NCBI GenBank assembly: GCA_900552195.1
Contig: URYO01000019.1
Span: 1 to 12,692 of the forward strand
Source: an uncultured Sutterella sp.
Lineage (GTDB): Bacteria; Pseudomonadota; Gammaproteobacteria; Burkholderiales; Burkholderiaceae_F
Direction of reading: 5' to 3'
Length of the DNA: 12,692 bases
The first letter of the stretch is position 1, and every line of letters starts with the position of its first letter. This document shows, piece after piece, positions 9,897 to 12,692 of the stretch. The position numbers and the translations under genes were made by a program. The notes under the pieces were generated by a model, which did not search any database, was not told the origin of the DNA, and saw nothing but the letters and a program-made list of their open reading frames with translations.

Positions 9897-9925
9897 TTGA
9901 CAATTGGTTGAATTTGCGCAATAAT
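9897..9925 (+). promoter_or_regulatory. Sigma-70 promoter of the str operon
   Basis: TTGACA at 9897-9902 is a perfect -35 box, followed by an exact 17-base spacer and AATAAT at 9920-9925, five of six bases of the -10 consensus. Transcription should begin near 9931-9933, leaving a leader of about 150 bases before rpsL. An AT-rich stretch (9844-9896) lies upstream and could act as an UP element. A long open frame starting at 9908 contains part of this promoter and is not a gene start; rpsL begins at 10085. Confidence 0.85.
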
Positions 9926-10084
9926 GCGGAACTTTTCGGAATCCCGCCCGGGTTTCTGCGCTCTTTCTCGGCTGCCGTGCAGCACGTCCTTTCGCGCAGA
10001 GTCCGCGCATTTTCCTTAAAGTTTTTTATTAACCTCCACTCCGTCAAAAGAGTGGTTTTTCTAATCGTTTCGGATACGGACTTT
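9926..10084 (+). promoter_or_regulatory. Long rpsL leader with terminator-like hairpin
   Basis: The str operon leader has no gene of its own. CCACTC (10036-10041) pairs with GAGTGG (10050-10055) around an eight-base loop, followed by TTTTTCT, which resembles a weak intrinsic terminator or attenuator 22 bases before the rpsL ATG. Upstream, CTGCGC 9956-9961 can pair with GCGCAG 9994-9999, enclosing CGTG 9976-9979 with CACG 9983-9986. The alternative GCGC 9994-9997 with GCGC 10005-10008 is mutually exclusive with that stem. The ribosome binding site before rpsL is weak (CGGA at 10077-10080, four bases from the ATG). Attenuation is inferred from structure only. Confidence 0.5.
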
Positions 10085-10462
10085 ATGCCGACCATTAACC
10101 AATTAGTGCGTAAGCCTCGCGAGAGAGCTATTGAAAAGAGCAAGAGCCCTGCGCTCAACAACTGCCCGCAGAAACGCGGTGTCTGCACCCGTGTTTACAC
10201 AACAACTCCGAAGAAGCCGAACTCCGCTCTTCGTAAAGTTGCCAAGGTGCGCCTGACCAACGGCTTTGAAGTCATCTCCTATATCGGAGGTGAAGGCCAC
10301 AATCTTCAGGAACACAGCGTCGTTTTGATTCGCGGCGGTCGTGTGAAGGACTTGCCGGGCGTTCGTTACCACGTCGTCCGCGGCTCTCTTGATACTCAGG
10401 GTGTCAAGGATCGTAAGCAATCTCGTTCTAAATACGGCGCAAAGCGTCCTAAACAGGCTTAA
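10085..10462 (+). CDS. rpsL: 30S ribosomal protein S12
   Basis: S12 sits at the decoding centre of the small subunit and helps check codon-anticodon pairing. The 125-residue product starts [20 protein letters not shown] and contains [36 protein letters not shown] and [17 protein letters not shown]. Lys43 and Lys88 (counting Met) are the unmodified residues whose substitution gives streptomycin resistance, so the protein looks sensitive-type; Asp89 is the residue methylthiolated by RimO in E. coli. The start at 10085 matches the family exactly; the open frame extends to 9908, but that part overlaps the promoter and leader. It is the first gene of the str operon, with rpsG 108 bases downstream. 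Confidence 0.98.
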   Translation: MPTINQLVRKPRERAIEKSKSPALNNCPQKRGVCTRVYTTTPKKPNSALRKVAKVRLTNGFEVISYIGGEGHNLQEHSVVLIRGGRVKDLPGVRYHVVRGSLDTQGVKDRKQSRSKYGAKRPKQA

Positions 10463-10570
10463 TACCGGATCGCACCCGGTAACGGTCTCTTTTTATGACC
10501 GAGTAAGTCGCATTTTCATGATGGAAATGCATTTTCAAATTATTTGACTGAAGACAAAACTGAGGTAAAC
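10463..10570 (+). promoter_or_regulatory. Structured rpsL-rpsG spacer, candidate S7 control site
   Basis: The spacer holds three hairpins: TACCGG 10463-10468 with CCGGTA 10476-10481; CGGTC 10483-10487 with GACCG 10497-10501; and GCATTTTC 10510-10517 with GGAAATGC 10523-10530 (one wobble). GCATTTTC occurs again at 10529-10536, so the last stem has a competing partner. In E. coli the rpsL-rpsG gap is where S7 binds to repress rpsG and fusA; a similar role is inferred from place and structure, not from a recognised S7 consensus. GAGG at 10562-10565 serves rpsG. Confidence 0.5.
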
Positions 10571-11044
10571 ATGCCCCGTCGTCGCGAAGTACCTAAACGT
10601 GAAGTTCTCCCGGATCCTAAATTCGGTTCCGTTGAGATCACCAAATTCGTCAACATGATCATGCTTGACGGCAAGAAAGCCGTTGCAGAACGCATCGTGT
10701 ATGGCGCTTTGGAAGAAATCCAGAACAAGTCTGGTAAAGATCCCCTCGAAGTGTTCACAAACGCTTTGAACAATGTTCGTCCGCTGGTTGAAGTTAAGTC
10801 CCGCCGTGTCGGCGGTGCCAACTACCAGGTTCCGGTCGAAGTTAGACCTGTCCGTCGTATGGCTCTGGCCATGCGCTGGCTGCGTGAAGCTGCTAAGGGC
10901 AGAAGTGAAAAATCTATGCCGCTCCGCTTGGCCGGCGAGCTTATCGACGCCTCTGAAGGCCGCGGCGGTGCTATGAAGAAGCGTGAAGAAGTTCATCGTA
11001 TGGCTGAAGCCAACAAGGCCTTCTCTCACTTCCGTTTTAACTAA
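10571..11044 (+). CDS. rpsG: 30S ribosomal protein S7
   Basis: S7 nucleates assembly of the 30S head on the 3' major domain of 16S rRNA and lines the E site. The 157-residue product begins [20 protein letters not shown] and carries the family segments [20 protein letters not shown] (28-47), the beta-hairpin region [19 protein letters not shown] (78-96) and the C-terminal [20 protein letters not shown]. The N-terminal RR-rich arm contacts rRNA. The ATG at 10571 is preceded by GAGG five bases upstream; an in-frame TTG at 10544 is rejected because the family starts at MPRR. It lies between rpsL and fusA as in the classical str operon. Confidence 0.98.
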   Translation: MPRRREVPKREVLPDPKFGSVEITKFVNMIMLDGKKAVAERIVYGALEEIQNKSGKDPLEVFTNALNNVRPLVEVKSRRVGGANYQVPVEVRPVRRMALAMRWLREAAKGRSEKSMPLRLAGELIDASEGRGGAMKKREEVHRMAEANKAFSHFRFN

Positions 11045-11054
11045 TTTCTTTTTC

Positions 11055-11085
11055 AATAGGGGAGGCCCGGCGGGCTCTCCCCATT
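11055..11085 (+). promoter_or_regulatory. Strong hairpin between rpsG and fusA
   Basis: GGGGAG 11059-11064 pairs with CTCCCC 11077-11082, and GCCC 11065-11068 with GGGC 11072-11075, leaving T11076 bulged and GGC as loop. AAT 11055-11057 can add pairs with ATT 11083-11085. This ten-pair G+C-rich stem has no T run on either strand, so it is not an ordinary intrinsic terminator. It ends five bases before the fusA Shine-Dalgarno GAGGA (11090-11094). It may affect mRNA processing, pausing or coupling of rpsG and fusA translation; its role is unknown. Confidence 0.7.
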
Positions 11086-11101
11086 ATCAGAGGATAGAAA
11101 C

Positions 11102-12692
11102 ATGGCTCGCAAAACTCCGATTGAGCGTTATCGCAATATCGGCATTTCCGCGCACATCGACGCGGGCAAAACAACCACCACGGAACGCATTCTGTTCTAC
11201 ACCGGCGTTAATCACAAGATTGGCGAAGTGCACGATGGCGCTGCGACCATGGACTGGATGGAACAGGAACAGGAACGCGGCATTACGATTACCTCCGCTG
11301 CTACTACTGCTTTCTGGCGCGGTATGGACATGAACCATCCCGAACACCGTATCAACATTATTGATACCCCGGGACACGTTGACTTCACTGTTGAAGTTGA
11401 ACGTTCCATGCGTGTTCTGGACGGTGCCTGCATGGTTTACTGTGCTGTCGGCGGTGTCCAGCCTCAATCCGAAACTGTTTGGCGTCAGGCTAACAAATAC
11501 AAAGTTCCCCGTCTTGCTTTCGTGAACAAGATGGACCGTACAGGCGCAAACTTCTTCAAAGTTTACGATCAGATGAAGACTCGTCTGAAAGCTAATCCTG
11601 TACCTATCGTTATTCCTATCGGTGCTGAAGACACTTTCAAAGGCGTTATCGATCTGGCCAAGAGAAAAGCCATCATTTGGGATGAAGCTTCTCAGGGCAT
11701 GAAGTTCAAATTCGAAGACGTTCCCGCCGAGCTGGTTGAAGAAACCGAAAAATGGCGCAGCAACATGGTTGAAGCTGCTGCCGAAGCTAACGAAGAACTG
11801 ATGGACAAGTACCTGAACGACGGCGACCTCTCCGAGGCCGACATCAACAAGGGTCTGCGTCTGCGTACCATCGCCAACGAAATTCAGCCGATGCTCTGCG
11901 GTACAGCGTTCAAGAACAAGGGTGTTCAGCGCATGCTTGACGCTGTTATTGAACTGCTTCCGAGCCCGGTTGACATTCCTCCGGTCCAAGGTGTTGATCC
12001 TGATGACGATTCTGTCGCTAGTCGTAAGGCTGATGATAAAGAGCCGTTCTCCGCTCTTGCCTTCAAGATCATGACTGACCCGTTCGTCGGTCAGCTGACC
12101 TTCCTTCGCGTGTACTCCGGCGTTGTTAACTCCGGCGACACCGTTCTGAACTCTGTCAAGGGTAAGAAAGAACGTATCGGTCGTTTGCTGCAGATGCACG
12201 CTAACGAACGTAAAGAAATCAAGGAAGTTCTCGCAGGCGACATCGCAGCTGCCGTCGGTCTGAAAGAAGTGACCACCGGCGATACACTCTGCGCTATCGA
12301 CCATCCGATCATCCTTGAAAAGATGGAATTCCCAGAACCGGTTATTTCTCAGGCTGTTGAGCCCAAGACTAAGGCCGACCAGGAAAAAATGGGTATCGCT
12401 CTTAACCGTCTGGCTCAGGAAGATCCGTCTTTCCGTGTCCGTACTGACGAAGAAAGCGGTCAGACCATTATTTCCGGTATGGGTGAGCTCCACCTCGACA
12501 TTCTTGTCGACCGTATGCGTCGTGAGTTCAACGTTGAAGCCACAGTCGGCAAACCTCAGGTTGCCTACCGTGAAACCATCCGTTCTACTGTTGAGAACGC
12601 CGAAGCTAAGTTTGTTAAGCAGTCCGGCGGCCGTGGTCAGTACGGCCACGTTGTTCTGAAGCTCGAACCGAACCCCGGCAAGGGCTACGAGT
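11102..12692 (+). CDS. fusA: Elongation factor G, 3' end beyond the window
   Basis: EF-G is the GTPase that drives translocation of tRNAs and mRNA, and ribosome recycling together with RRF. The visible 530 residues (family about 700) hold the G domain with AHIDAGKT (17-24, P loop), RGITI (59-63, switch I), DTPGH (88-92) and NKMD (142-145). Domain II follows from about 313 ([20 protein letters not shown]), then domain III with [10 protein letters not shown] (about 457-466) and the start of domain IV with [13 protein letters not shown]. The ATG at 11102 has GAGGA seven bases upstream and gives the usual [20 protein letters not shown]. It is canonical EF-G1. The frame runs off the end of the window one base into codon 531; a tuf gene would be expected after it. 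Confidence 0.97.
   Translation, partial: MARKTPIERYRNIGISAHIDAGKTTTTERILFYTGVNHKIGEVHDGAATMDWMEQEQERGITITSAATTAFWRGMDMNHPEHRINIIDTPGHVDFTVEVERSMRVLDGACMVYCAVGGVQPQSETVWRQANKYKVPRLAFVNKMDRTGANFFKVYDQMKTRLKANPVPIVIPIGAEDTFKGVIDLAKRKAIIWDEASQGMKFKFEDVPAELVEETEKWRSNMVEAAAEANEELMDKYLNDGDLSEADINKGLRLRTIANEIQPMLCGTAFKNKGVQRMLDAVIELLPSPVDIPPVQGVDPDDDSVASRKADDKEPFSALAFKIMTDPFVGQLTFLRVYSGVVNSGDTVLNSVKGKKERIGRLLQMHANERKEIKEVLAGDIAAAVGLKEVTTGDTLCAIDHPIILEKMEFPEPVISQAVEPKTKADQEKMGIALNRLAQEDPSFRVRTDEESGQTIISGMGELHLDILVDRMRREFNVEATVGKPQVAYRETIRSTVENAEAKFVKQSGGRGQYGHVVLKLEPNPGKGYE

Noticed and set aside
9908..10084. N-terminal extension of rpsL in the same frame
   Set aside because: It would overlap the spacer and -10 box of the promoter at 9897-9925, and S12 proteins start at MPT/MAT; the extension is non-coding leader.

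Overview
This window is a core-genome stretch of a proteobacterium. It holds the 3' half of the ribosomal protein/RNA polymerase cluster (rplJ, rplL, rpoB, rpoC) followed directly by the str operon (rpsL, rpsG and the first three quarters of fusA), all on the + strand. The proteins match beta-/gammaproteobacterial families closely. RpoC running straight into rpsL-rpsG-fusA, and an L10 with an extended C-terminal L12-binding helix, point to a betaproteobacterium; moderate G+C and the sequence flavour would fit the Sutterellaceae, but that is an inference without a database search. There is no tRNA, rRNA, mobile element, CRISPR array or accessory gene.

Layout: 1-18 is probably the last codons of an upstream gene (rplA expected). 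19-220 is the structured L10 leader. rplJ (233-763) and rplL (812-1189) make the ribosomal stalk. A strong hairpin with a T run follows rplL (1206-1236), and a 228-base gap with a second hairpin leads into rpoB. rpoB runs 1418-5551 but is broken in this sequence by an in-frame TGA at 1706-1708. rpoC (5548-9795) overlaps rpoB by four bases and ends at a symmetrical terminator (9812-9843). The str operon starts at a near-consensus sigma-70 promoter (9897-9925), has a leader of about 150 bases with a terminator-like hairpin, then rpsL (10085-10462), a structured 108-base spacer, rpsG (10571-11044), a 57-base spacer with a very strong hairpin, and fusA (11102 to the window edge).

How the genes work together: L10 and L12 form the stalk that recruits and activates GTPase factors such as EF-G (fusA). 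S12 and S7 shape the decoding centre and the 30S head. Beta and beta' form the RNA polymerase catalytic core. Several non-coding RNA elements between the genes could set different expression levels for stalk proteins, polymerase subunits and EF-G.

The main anomaly is the rpoB stop codon. A few bases after it, the normally conserved Pro codon is also replaced by Arg, so the region looks like a small local scrambling (sequence or assembly error, or a real lesion) rather than a clean point mutation. I see no novel gene system; the remaining points of interest are regulatory RNA structures.
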